Made by a program: the position numbers and the translations under genes
Shown: positions 8,819-15,014 of the stretch, piece by piece
Layout of the letters: each line of letters starts with the position of its first letter
Position numbering within the stretch: the first letter of the stretch is position 1
NCBI RefSeq assembly: GCF_029894125.1
Contig: NZ_JARXYZ010000032.1
Location: 22,593 to 86,592, forward strand
Direction of reading: 5' to 3'
Length of the DNA stretch: 64,000 nt
Source of the DNA: Kitasatospora sp. MAA19
GTDB lineage: Bacteria; Actinomycetota; Actinomycetes; Streptomycetales; Streptomycetaceae
The notes under the pieces: model-generated
Databases searched by the model: none
What the model was told of the DNA's origin: nothing
Seen by the model: the letters and a program-made list of their open reading frames with translations, nothing else

Positions 8819-8862
8819 ACGGCCGCCGCCGACCCCCGACCTGCGGGGTGGGCGGCGGCCGT
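8819..8862 (+). terminator. Hairpin after the first operon gene
   Basis: acggccgccgcc (8819-8830) pairs perfectly with 8851-8862, with an inner ACCCC/GGGGT. No T-run. Likely a factor-independent-type actinomycete terminator, a processing hairpin or a partial attenuator, since same-strand genes continue beyond. Confidence 0.55.
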
Positions 8863-8915
8863 CGCCTTGCCTCCGTACAGCAGCCCGCTCGACGAGACCA
8901 CCCTCGAGGAGACCG

Positions 8916-9518
8916 ATGTCCGACACCCCGACCACGCCGCTCGCCGAGGCCTTCACCCGGTACTCGACCGGCATGCGCGACCTCGTGCAGGAGCTGTTGC
9001 ACGGTGCCGGCCCGGACACCGCGAGCGATCTCGCGGATGACCTGTGCGGTGAGCTGTGGCTGCACGCCGCCGAGGCCGCGGCCTCCGACGGCCTCTCCTT
9101 CACCGGGCTCCTCGACGCCCTGGACGCCCACGCCACCATCCTGGTGGCCGGCCTCCGGGACCAGCCGCCGGTGACCGCTGCGGGCCGGCTCGACATGGCC
9201 GCCGACCCGGTCGACATCGCCGAGCTCGCAGTTGCCGCGGCGGACGGGTGTCGGCCACCGGCCGCTTCCCCGCCTGCGCCGCCACACCGCCGAGCGCTGC
9301 TGCCCGCAGCGTGCAGCGGCCTGATGCGTATCCACCTGGTCGCCTACCTGGCCCGTACCGGCGACGGCGCGGAGCAGGGCGTGGCCCGCGTCCCGTCGGG
9401 GCGGGGCCGGCCGTCGTGGCACGAGTGCGCGGCCGTCGTCCTGGGGTTCCTCATCGGGCAGTACCTCGGCGCCGCTCCCGAGCCGGAGGAAACCCGGCCC
9501 GGGCGTCGCCCCGCCTGA
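8916..9518 (+). CDS. Sigma-factor-like protein (region-2-like N-terminus)
   Basis: 200 aa. The first ~70 residues (LAEAFTRYSTGMRDLVQELLHGAGPDTASDLADDLCGELWLHAAE) follow the pattern of ECF sigma region 2, the core-polymerase-binding part. No convincing region 4 follows; the rest is Ala/Pro-rich. It resembles its neighbour at 9686, so the two look like paralogues. It could be a degenerate sigma factor tuning expression of the element. Start ATG is the first Met of the motif-bearing frame. Confidence 0.55.
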   Translation: MSDTPTTPLAEAFTRYSTGMRDLVQELLHGAGPDTASDLADDLCGELWLHAAEAAASDGLSFTGLLDALDAHATILVAGLRDQPPVTAAGRLDMAADPVDIAELAVAAADGCRPPAASPPAPPHRRALLPAACSGLMRIHLVAYLARTGDGAEQGVARVPSGRGRPSWHECAAVVLGFLIGQYLGAAPEPEETRPGRRPA

Positions 9519-9540
9519 CCACCAACACCCGCACGAACCG

Positions 9541-9586
9541 CCACGGCCGCCGCCGACCCGGACCTTCGGGTGGGCGGCGGCCGTGG
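9541..9586 (+). terminator. Hairpin after first sigma-like gene
   Basis: A 14-bp perfect stem, 9541-9554 with 9573-9586 (ccacggccgccgcc), almost the same sequence as the hairpin at 8819. This shared hairpin suggests duplication of a gene plus its terminator module. Confidence 0.55.
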
Positions 9587-9615
9587 CTGCTCGTACGCAG
9601 CACATGAGCAGCAGG

Positions 9616-9646
9616 ACGGCCCCGGGGATTGCGCCCCCGGGGCCGT
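9616..9646 (+). terminator. Second hairpin before 9686 gene
   Basis: acggccccgggg (9616-9627) pairs perfectly with 9635-9646 around a 7-nt loop (attgcgc). Typical compact actinomycete terminator shape without a T-tract. Confidence 0.6.
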
Positions 9647-9685
9647 AGTCGGTCGCACCACCATCTTCCGGAAGGAACCACGACC

Positions 9686-10087
9686 GTGACCCCCATCATC
9701 TCCCACGAGGACACCCTCCTCGACCTCTACACCCGCTACTCCTGCAGGCTCCTCGCCGCCGCGACCGAGTGCCTCGCCGAGATCGGCCCGGACGCCACCA
9801 GCCTGGACGAGGACATCACCCAGGACGTGTGGGAGGCCGTCGCCGCCGGCCACTACCCCGACGGCCGCCGCGGCCTCGACGGCCTCCTCGACCTGCTCGA
9901 CAGCGCCGTCCGCCGCGTCCGCGCCGCCCGAGTCAGGCAGTGGCCGACGGGACTCCCCCGCGCCCGCCGCCGCGTCGACTCCACCGACCTGGAGACCTAC
10001 GCCGACCAGGTCGACACCGTCCCCGCCCGGCCCCGGCCCCTTCGCCCCGTAGTCACGAGCGTCGCGGTCGCCGGGCTCGCCGCCTGA
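9686..10087 (+). CDS. Sigma-factor-like protein, paralogue of 8916 gene
   Basis: 133 aa from GTG with an upstream GGAAGGA site. The N-terminus (LLDLYTRYSCRLLAAATECLAEIGPDATSLDEDITQDVWEAVAAG) matches ECF sigma region 2 in spacing, including the Ax(D/E)xxQ(D/E)VW(E) element that binds core polymerase. The rest is Arg-rich with no clear region 4. A partial or non-canonical sigma factor, or a protein that binds polymerase without directing promoters, is possible. Confidence 0.55.
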   Translation: MTPIISHEDTLLDLYTRYSCRLLAAATECLAEIGPDATSLDEDITQDVWEAVAAGHYPDGRRGLDGLLDLLDSAVRRVRAARVRQWPTGLPRARRRVDSTDLETYADQVDTVPARPRPLRPVVTSVAVAGLAA

Positions 10088-10180
10088 CCAGCGTGCCACT
10101 TCTGCGACGCTGCCCGTCGCCTCCGCCCCCGAGCTGGTGCGGAGACGGCGGGGGGACGGCAGGAGCCGCCCTTGAAATGC

Positions 10181-10214
10181 CGAAGGCCCCGGGATTGCCC
10201 TCCCGGAGCCTTCG
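10181..10214 (+). terminator. Hairpin after second sigma-like gene
   Basis: cgaaggccccggga (10181-10194) pairs with 10201-10214 (one mismatch) around a 6-nt loop. Similar in core sequence to the hairpin at 9616. Confidence 0.6.
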
Positions 10215-10243
10215 AGTCCGTCGCCTAGTTGGAGGCAACGACC

Positions 10244-10354
10244 TTGCTGAACACCATGATGGCACGCCTGATGCTGACCGCCGCCGCGGGGGACAGCGAC
10301 CCGGACATGGACGAGGCGCTGCGCCGGGTCCGCCAGGGCGGAGGCCGGCGATGA
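10244..10354 (+). CDS. Micro-ORF 1 of a three-gene overlap cascade
   Basis: 36 codons from TTG, set by GGAGG at 10230-10234 (9 nt upstream); an in-frame ATG pair at 10256/10259 is the alternative. Product MLNTMMARLMLTAAAGDSDP... is short, with an amphipathic start and a charged end (DEALRRVRQGGGRR). Its stop overlaps the next ATG as ATGA (10351-10354). No family recognised; it may be a translational coupler as much as a functional peptide. Confidence 0.45.
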   Translation: MLNTMMARLMLTAAAGDSDPDMDEALRRVRQGGGRR

Positions 10355-10419
10355 GCTTCGCTGGCGGAACGCCCGTACCCCCGCAGCCCACCACCCGGCC
10401 GAAGGGCGGCAAGCGATGA
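10351..10419 (+). CDS. Micro-ORF 2 (22 aa) linking to the ATPase gene
   Basis: ATG overlaps the preceding stop (ATGA) and its own stop overlaps the ATG of the ATPase gene (ATGA at 10416-10419). The product MSFAGGTPVPPQPTTRPKGGKR is Pro/Lys-rich. Two back-to-back ATGA junctions argue for reinitiation coupling, so the frame is probably translated even if the peptide itself does nothing. Confidence 0.4.
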   Translation: MSFAGGTPVPPQPTTRPKGGKR

Positions 10420-10910
10420 CCACCACCTTCGGCACCGGCACCGCGCCCGGCCTGACCACGCAGGAACCGATTCTCCCCGCGCCGCGCCCCGGCTTCTACC
10501 TGGCGCCCCGGCTCGGCGGGATCACCGCCCACCTGACGGCCGACCAGGACACCGTGCAGACCGTGCGCGCGCTGGCCCTCACCGTCCTGGTCGCCCACGG
10601 CGTCGACCTGGAGACCGCCGAGGCCGCACAGCTGGTCCTGTCCGAGCTGCTCGGCAACGCGATCCGGGCCTGCGGCCCCCACGTCCCGCTGGTCGTGGAG
10701 GTCCACCGCTCCCGGGGGACCGACGCGGTCGTCACCGTCCACGACCCGCTCGCCGACATCGCCCCGCGCCGCACCAACCTCGCCCCGGACGACGACGAGG
10801 CGGAGTCCGGCCGCGGCCTGCTCCTCCTCGACATCCTCGCCCCCGGCTGGACCGTCAAGCCCTCACCGATCGGCAAGGCGATCCGCTGCCGCATCCTCGC
10901 AGTCGGCTGA
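10416..10910 (+). CDS. RsbW-like ATP-binding (HATPase) protein
   Basis: 164 aa. GHKL-type fold: N-box LVLSELLGNAIRACG (around residue 75), HDPLAD, and the G-box region ESGRGLLLLDIL, then GKAIRCRI. Stand-alone proteins of this kind are abundant in Streptomyces and related to the anti-sigma kinases RsbW/SpoIIAB. In the operon it sits right after two sigma-like proteins, so an anti-sigma role is plausible but inferred. Translation is coupled to two upstream micro-ORFs. Confidence 0.8.
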   Translation: MTTTFGTGTAPGLTTQEPILPAPRPGFYLAPRLGGITAHLTADQDTVQTVRALALTVLVAHGVDLETAEAAQLVLSELLGNAIRACGPHVPLVVEVHRSRGTDAVVTVHDPLADIAPRRTNLAPDDDEAESGRGLLLLDILAPGWTVKPSPIGKAIRCRILAVG

Positions 10911-10926
10911 CCCGACCCTCTCCCCC

Positions 10927-10970
10927 GCGCCCGCTGCGCCCTGGACCTCGGCCCGGGGCGCAGCGGGCGC
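10927..10970 (+). terminator. Strong hairpin after ATPase gene
   Basis: gcgcccgctgcgccc (10927-10941) pairs perfectly over 15 bp with 10956-10970, loop 14 nt. Confidence 0.65.
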
Positions 10971-10996
10971 CCGCGCATCCCGGCTTGGAGGCCGTC

Positions 10997-11443
10997 ATGA
11001 AGCACCGCGCCCGCACCTCGTCCCCCGCCCGCCGCGCGTACTACGAGGCGGACAGCACCCGCCGCTGGATCGCCCGCGTGATCGGCCCGCGCCGCGTCGG
11101 CGGCATCTACCGCTCCGCCTACTCCACCGACACCCCCTACGAGGTCCTGGCGATCGACCCGGGCCCGCGCGAGGGCTGGCCGACCTGGCAGATCACCGTG
11201 CGCACCGTCGGCGAGGACCGGATCCGCCGGCACTGCACTGCCTGGGACCACGAGCGTGACCAGGTCATTGCGCAGCCCGAGGACGAGAGCTTCGCCCGGG
11301 CCTGGGCGGCCTGGCAGCTGACCCACGACCCGGACCCGTGGGCGCGGCGCGAGGCCGCCAGCCCGGCCTGGCAGCACGTCCTGGACGAGATCGCCCACCC
11401 GGTGAGCACCGCCGCGTTCCAGCAGCTCGCCCACACCGCCTGA
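10997..11443 (+). CDS. Hypothetical protein of the transfer operon
   Basis: 148 aa. The ATG at 10997 follows GGAGG at good distance. Basic N-terminus (MKHRARTSSPARRAYYEADSTRRW), then a core rich in Trp and charge (YEVLAIDPGPREGWPTWQITVRTVGEDRIRRHCTAWD). The strand pattern suggests a small beta-barrel, but I recognise no family. It is followed by another imperfect hairpin (around 11442-11495). Confidence 0.65.
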   Translation: MKHRARTSSPARRAYYEADSTRRWIARVIGPRRVGGIYRSAYSTDTPYEVLAIDPGPREGWPTWQITVRTVGEDRIRRHCTAWDHERDQVIAQPEDESFARAWAAWQLTHDPDPWARREAASPAWQHVLDEIAHPVSTAAFQQLAHTA

Positions 11444-11560
11444 CCCCCGCAGCGGTTGCTGTCGTTCGCCCCCGCCCCAGACCGCTGGCTGCGGGGGTGT
11501 TCGACGGTGCCCGACGCACCGCCCGCCGGCACCGGCAAGGACCCGAGAGGAGAAGCCCCG

Positions 11561-11818
11561 ATGTTCGAGCGCCTGCACACCGCGATCACCGACACCGTCA
11601 CCGAGTTCCAAAGCCACCGCGAGCTCACCCGCGCCATCAAGGCCCGGATCGCCAGCGGCGACCAGGAGGCCGTCGAAGCCTTCCGCACCGGCACCCTCGC
11701 CGCCGCCCTCACCTGGCGCGGCTGCTGCGCCCGTGGCGAGGAGGTCGCCCGCTACGTCCGGCTGGTCCTGGACGCCGACGGCACCGCCGACCGCCTCGCC
11801 TGGCTGCGCCGCCCCTGA
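11561..11818 (+). CDS. Small helical hypothetical protein
   Basis: 85 aa from ATG after GAGAGGAGA. Mostly helical, charged (MFERLHTAITDTVTEFQSHRELTRAIKARIASGDQEAVEAFRTGTLAAAL). No membrane segment and no known motif. Position just upstream of the DUF2637 protein suggests a role with the transfer membrane apparatus, but that is only context. Confidence 0.6.
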   Translation: MFERLHTAITDTVTEFQSHRELTRAIKARIASGDQEAVEAFRTGTLAAALTWRGCCARGEEVARYVRLVLDADGTADRLAWLRRP

Positions 11819-11864
11819 TCCGACCGCGTTCCCCGCGCACCCCTATATAGAGGAGGAGCCCGCT

Positions 11865-13946
11865 GTGGCTGCCCGCACCCGCACTCCCGCCCGCCGCCCG
11901 GCGCCGACCAAGCCCACCACTACCAAGCCGACCTCGACGGACACCGTCCCGGTCCCCCGCGAGCCGGTCGTCGACCAGGCCGCCGCCGACGCCCTGCTGG
12001 AGAGCGCCCGAACCGAGGCCGACCAGTTGCGCACCACCGCGCAGGACGACGCGGACCAGCTGCTCGCCGACGCCCGCCGGAAGCTGGCCGACGCCGAGGA
12101 GCACGCCGAGCAGGTCCGCACCGAGGCCGGCACCGTGCTGTCCCAGGCCGAGCAGCAGGCGAAGGCGACGGCCGCCGACCTCGACGGCCGGCTGACGGCC
12201 GCCCGCGAGGAGCTGGCCGAGGCGATCGGGCAGCGCACCGCGGCCGAGCAGCACGTCGCCCGGCTCCGGTCGCTGACCGAGCAGCAGATCGCGGCCGCCG
12301 AGGACACGGTCGCCCGGGCCCGCGCCATCGCCGACGGCGACCTTGCCGCGGCCGAGCAGACGGTGGCCCGCCGCCGCCAGGCCGCCGAGAAGCTCCAGGC
12401 GGAGGCGGAGGTCGAGGGCACGCGGATCGTCGACGCGGCCCGCGAGCGGGCGCGGCAGATCATCGCCGACGCCGAGCGGGTCACGGCGCAGGCGCGGGCG
12501 GAGGCCGAGCAGGTCGCCGAGCACGCCGAGCACCTGGTCGCCGAGGCCAAGCAGCGCGCGGCCGACCTGGTCGAGGCCGCCGAGCAGGACGCCGAGGCCC
12601 GTCGGGAGTCGGCGGCGAAGGCGCGCACCGAGGCGGAGACGGACGCGCAGCGGCTGCGCGGGCAGGCCCGGGCAGCGGTCGACGCGGCGGAGGAGGAGGC
12701 GGCGCAGATGTTGGACCGCGCGCGGGAGGAGGCGGGCGAGCTGCTGGCCGGGGCCGAGGCGCAGGCCGAGGAGCGGGAGAAGGAGGCCGCCGAGGTGCTG
12801 GCCGCCGCGCAGGGCCAGGCCGAGGAGGCGGTCGCCGAGGTGAAGGCGCGGGCCGAGGCGACGGCGTCCGGGGTGATCCGCAAGGCCGAGACCGACGCGG
12901 ACGAGCACCTGGCCGGCGCCGAGGAGAAGGCCCGGAGGCTGGTCGGCGACGCGGAGGACCGGGTGCGCGAGGTGCTCGGCGCCGGGGCCCGCCAGCAGGC
13001 CGACGCGCAGGCCCGGCTGGAGGCGATCCGTCAGGAGGCCGAGCAGGCCGAGGCGTTGGTCGCCAAGACCCGGGTCCGCAAGAAGTTCGTCGACACCTGG
13101 GGACCGCGCGTCGCGCTGGCCGCGACGATCGTCCTCACCGCGTCCGGTGAGTTCGCGCTCGCCCGTATGTCAGGCTGGCCCTGGCAGGTCGCCTGGGCGC
13201 TGCCGCTGTCGATCGACGTGTACGTCGTGCAGGCCTTCCGCCGGCACAAGGACGTGCCCGGCGCGATCCTCCTGATGGTCGCCGCGAACGCCGTCTACCA
13301 CCTGGCGGCCGCCGGCCTGGTCGGAGTGCACACCGACGGGCCGCACAAGGGCCAGCCGCTGTGGTGGCTGATTGTGACGGTGGCGGCCATCGCGCCGTGG
13401 GTGATGTGGCGCCTGCACCACATCACCGCCGAGGGTGAGAGCGACCACGCCCCGGTCGAGCCCGGCCCCGATGAGAGTGAGACCGCCGAGGACGACGGTG
13501 AGACCGGCGACGGCGTGTACGCCGATCTCAGCGACGACCTTGCCGCACTCTCACCCGAGGCGGGCACCGACCCGGACGGTCCGCGAGACCACCGTGAGAT
13601 CGAGGCCGGGCCCGGTGAGACCGGCCCGCGTGAGACCGCCCGGCCGATGCGACTGGTTGAGACCGGCAGCGGCGAGCGTGAGACCGGCAGGTCAGAGCGT
13701 GAGACCGACGGTGAGACCAAGCCCGGCGCGGCGCTCGCCAAGCGCGGCGGTGAGACCAAGCGCCGCTCCTCCTCCCAGGACGCCGAGATCGAGGGCGAGA
13801 TCACCGCACTGCTCAGTCTCATGCACCGCCGGGGCGGCGCGGGCCTGGTCTCACTGGACGACGCCGAGGAGGTCACCGGCAAGAGCCGGGCGACGGCCGC
13901 CCGTCGCCTTGAGACCGCGCGGGGCCGCTACCGCAAGACCGGCTGA
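11865..13946 (+). CDS. Coiled-coil DUF2637 membrane protein, Spd/transfer-associated
   Basis: 693 aa from GTG preceded by AGGAGGAG. Residues ~40-400 are a long Ala/Glu-rich coiled coil (AEQQAKATAADLDGRL..., EEREKEAAEVLAAAQGQAEEAV). About 400-520 is the DUF2637 unit with four hydrophobic segments (ALAATIVLTASGEFALARM, VAWALPLSIDVYVVQAFRR, AILLMVAANAVYHLAAAGLVGV, WWLIVTVAAIAPWVMWRL). A charged repeat tail and a terminal HTH-like segment (LDDAEEVTGKSRATAARRLETARGRY) follow. DUF2637 proteins are typical of Streptomyces conjugative elements. The tail is encoded by the GTGAGACC cluster. Probably spans the membrane and organises transfer or spread; exact role unknown. Confidence 0.8.
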   Translation: MAARTRTPARRPAPTKPTTTKPTSTDTVPVPREPVVDQAAADALLESARTEADQLRTTAQDDADQLLADARRKLADAEEHAEQVRTEAGTVLSQAEQQAKATAADLDGRLTAAREELAEAIGQRTAAEQHVARLRSLTEQQIAAAEDTVARARAIADGDLAAAEQTVARRRQAAEKLQAEAEVEGTRIVDAARERARQIIADAERVTAQARAEAEQVAEHAEHLVAEAKQRAADLVEAAEQDAEARRESAAKARTEAETDAQRLRGQARAAVDAAEEEAAQMLDRAREEAGELLAGAEAQAEEREKEAAEVLAAAQGQAEEAVAEVKARAEATASGVIRKAETDADEHLAGAEEKARRLVGDAEDRVREVLGAGARQQADAQARLEAIRQEAEQAEALVAKTRVRKKFVDTWGPRVALAATIVLTASGEFALARMSGWPWQVAWALPLSIDVYVVQAFRRHKDVPGAILLMVAANAVYHLAAAGLVGVHTDGPHKGQPLWWLIVTVAAIAPWVMWRLHHITAEGESDHAPVEPGPDESETAEDDGETGDGVYADLSDDLAALSPEAGTDPDGPRDHREIEAGPGETGPRETARPMRLVETGSGERETGRSERETDGETKPGAALAKRGGETKRRSSSQDAEIEGEITALLSLMHRRGGAGLVSLDDAEEVTGKSRATAARRLETARGRYRKTG
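13477..13757 (+). repeat. Cluster of eight GTGAGACC octamers (candidate clt/TRS)
   Basis: Exact GTGAGACC at 13477, 13498, 13615, 13630, 13678, 13699, 13711 and 13750, all on the + strand. One-mismatch versions lie at 13592, 13657, ~13909 and 13943, and an inverse copy at 13847-13854. Streptomyces TraB translocases recognise clusters of 8-bp repeats (clt; GACCCGGA in pSVH1). The copies fall in different reading frames relative to the octamer only partly explained by the ET-rich protein tail. Confidence 0.5.
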
Positions 13947-14047
13947 GACCGGCCCGCCCGCCGACGCCCCGACAGGTCGCACGGTGGCGGCTCGTCCCGT
14001 CGATCCGTCACAGAGAGCAAGCAACCACAGTCGGTCTCTCCGGTGGC

Positions 14048-14074
14048 CACCAGGGCGAGGAAAGCGCCCTGGTG
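14048..14074 (+). terminator. Hairpin after DUF2637 gene
   Basis: caccagggcg (14048-14057) pairs with cgccctggtg (14065-14074), 7-nt loop. Sits in the 220-bp gap before the next operon gene. Confidence 0.5.
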
Positions 14075-14167
14075 ACCGCCGAAGGTGCCGATGGCACCGA
14101 GCGCCACGATACGACCCGTGCATCCGGCCGGAGCCCGGGTCGACCAACCTTCCCCTGGAGGAGCCGC

Positions 14168-14683
14168 ATGTCCCAGAACACCAAGATCCCGTGGACGTCG
14201 GAGCACCTGCTCAAGCCGCAGGGCACCAACCTGTACGCCGCCCAGCAGCGTGAGCGGCTGCGGCAGATGGCCAACGAGGTCCAGGCGCTGCTGCACGAGT
14301 ACCGCGCGGCCCTGGAGAACATCCGAATCGACGGCGACAAGCCGCTGGAGCCGAAGGTCCGCGCATTCCGTGCGACCCGGCCGATGGCCGCCCTCGAAAA
14401 GCACCTGCGCGACGCGGTGAACGCGGCCGGAAAGATCGACGCCTCCTACAACCGCTTCTACGTGGAACTCCCGCAGAAGCGCGAGGCCCGCGCGAACGCC
14501 AAGGCGCTCCAGAAGGCCAACAAGGCCGGAATCAAGAACGGCCAGGGAATGCAGGCGGTGAACACGGCGGCGAGCCTGCACGGAATCGCCGCAGGATTCA
14601 CCGAGGGTCAGGACGGAAACGGCGACGGAAACGCCCAGGAAAAGCCCGCCCCGACGTTCCTTGATTTCCTGAAGGAGGCGTGA
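14168..14683 (+). CDS. Hypothetical protein of transfer operon
   Basis: 171 aa; ATG 14168 after CTGGAGGAG. Helical and basic: residues 20-130 contain long charged helices (QQRERLRQMANEVQALLHEYRAALENIRID, QKREARANAKALQKANKAGIKNG) and the end is acidic (PTFLDFLKEA). No membrane segment. I recognise no family. Conserved placement between DUF2637 and the translocase suggests a cytoplasmic partner of the transfer complex (inference). Confidence 0.65.
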   Translation: MSQNTKIPWTSEHLLKPQGTNLYAAQQRERLRQMANEVQALLHEYRAALENIRIDGDKPLEPKVRAFRATRPMAALEKHLRDAVNAAGKIDASYNRFYVELPQKREARANAKALQKANKAGIKNGQGMQAVNTAASLHGIAAGFTEGQDGNGDGNAQEKPAPTFLDFLKEA

Positions 14684-14687
14684 ATCC

Positions 14688-14870
14688 GTGCCGCTCACAC
14701 CGGGACAGGCTGCCCACTGGAATCAGCGCATCGCAGCGACCGCGACGAATTCCGACCGCGCGCAGGCGCTGTGGGACCTGGCCCGCACGCTCGCCGGCAA
14801 GGACGAGACCGCGTGGGCGGACCTGGTGCGGATGCTCACGAAGTGGACGCAGGCCCACGCCGGCTCCTGA
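14688..14870 (+). CDS. Small helical protein
   Basis: 60 aa from GTG, four bases after the previous stop; the GAAGGAGG site lies inside the end of the previous gene, so the two are co-translated. Sequence MPLTPGQAAHWNQRIAATAT... is a simple helical mini-protein with a TW-rich second half (AWADLVRMLTKW). Function unknown. Confidence 0.6.
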   Translation: MPLTPGQAAHWNQRIAATATNSDRAQALWDLARTLAGKDETAWADLVRMLTKWTQAHAGS

Positions 14871-14923
14871 CGGGCCGGACGGCGGGGTGACTCTTCGCGC
14901 TCACCGAATCCACCGCGATGCCG

Positions 14924-14979
14924 CGATCCGGGGTCCTCACGTGCGCGCACTGTGCGCGCACGCGAGGGACCCCGGATCG
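14924..14979 (+). terminator. Long two-tier hairpin
   Basis: cgatccggggtcc (14924-14936) pairs perfectly with 14967-14979; inside it gtgcgcgca (14941-14949) pairs with tgcgcgcac (14953-14961). One of the strongest hairpins in the window, between two same-strand operon genes, so it may reduce rather than end transcription. Confidence 0.65.
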
Positions 14980-15014
14980 GTGACGGACAGTGACGAACGA
15001 TTGGAGACGGCCGG

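Noticed and set aside
11709..12908. Long Gly/Leu/Arg-rich open frames opposite the coiled-coil DUF2637 gene
   Set aside because: Produced by the repeated GAG/GCC codons of the coiled coil; no ribosome site or motif.
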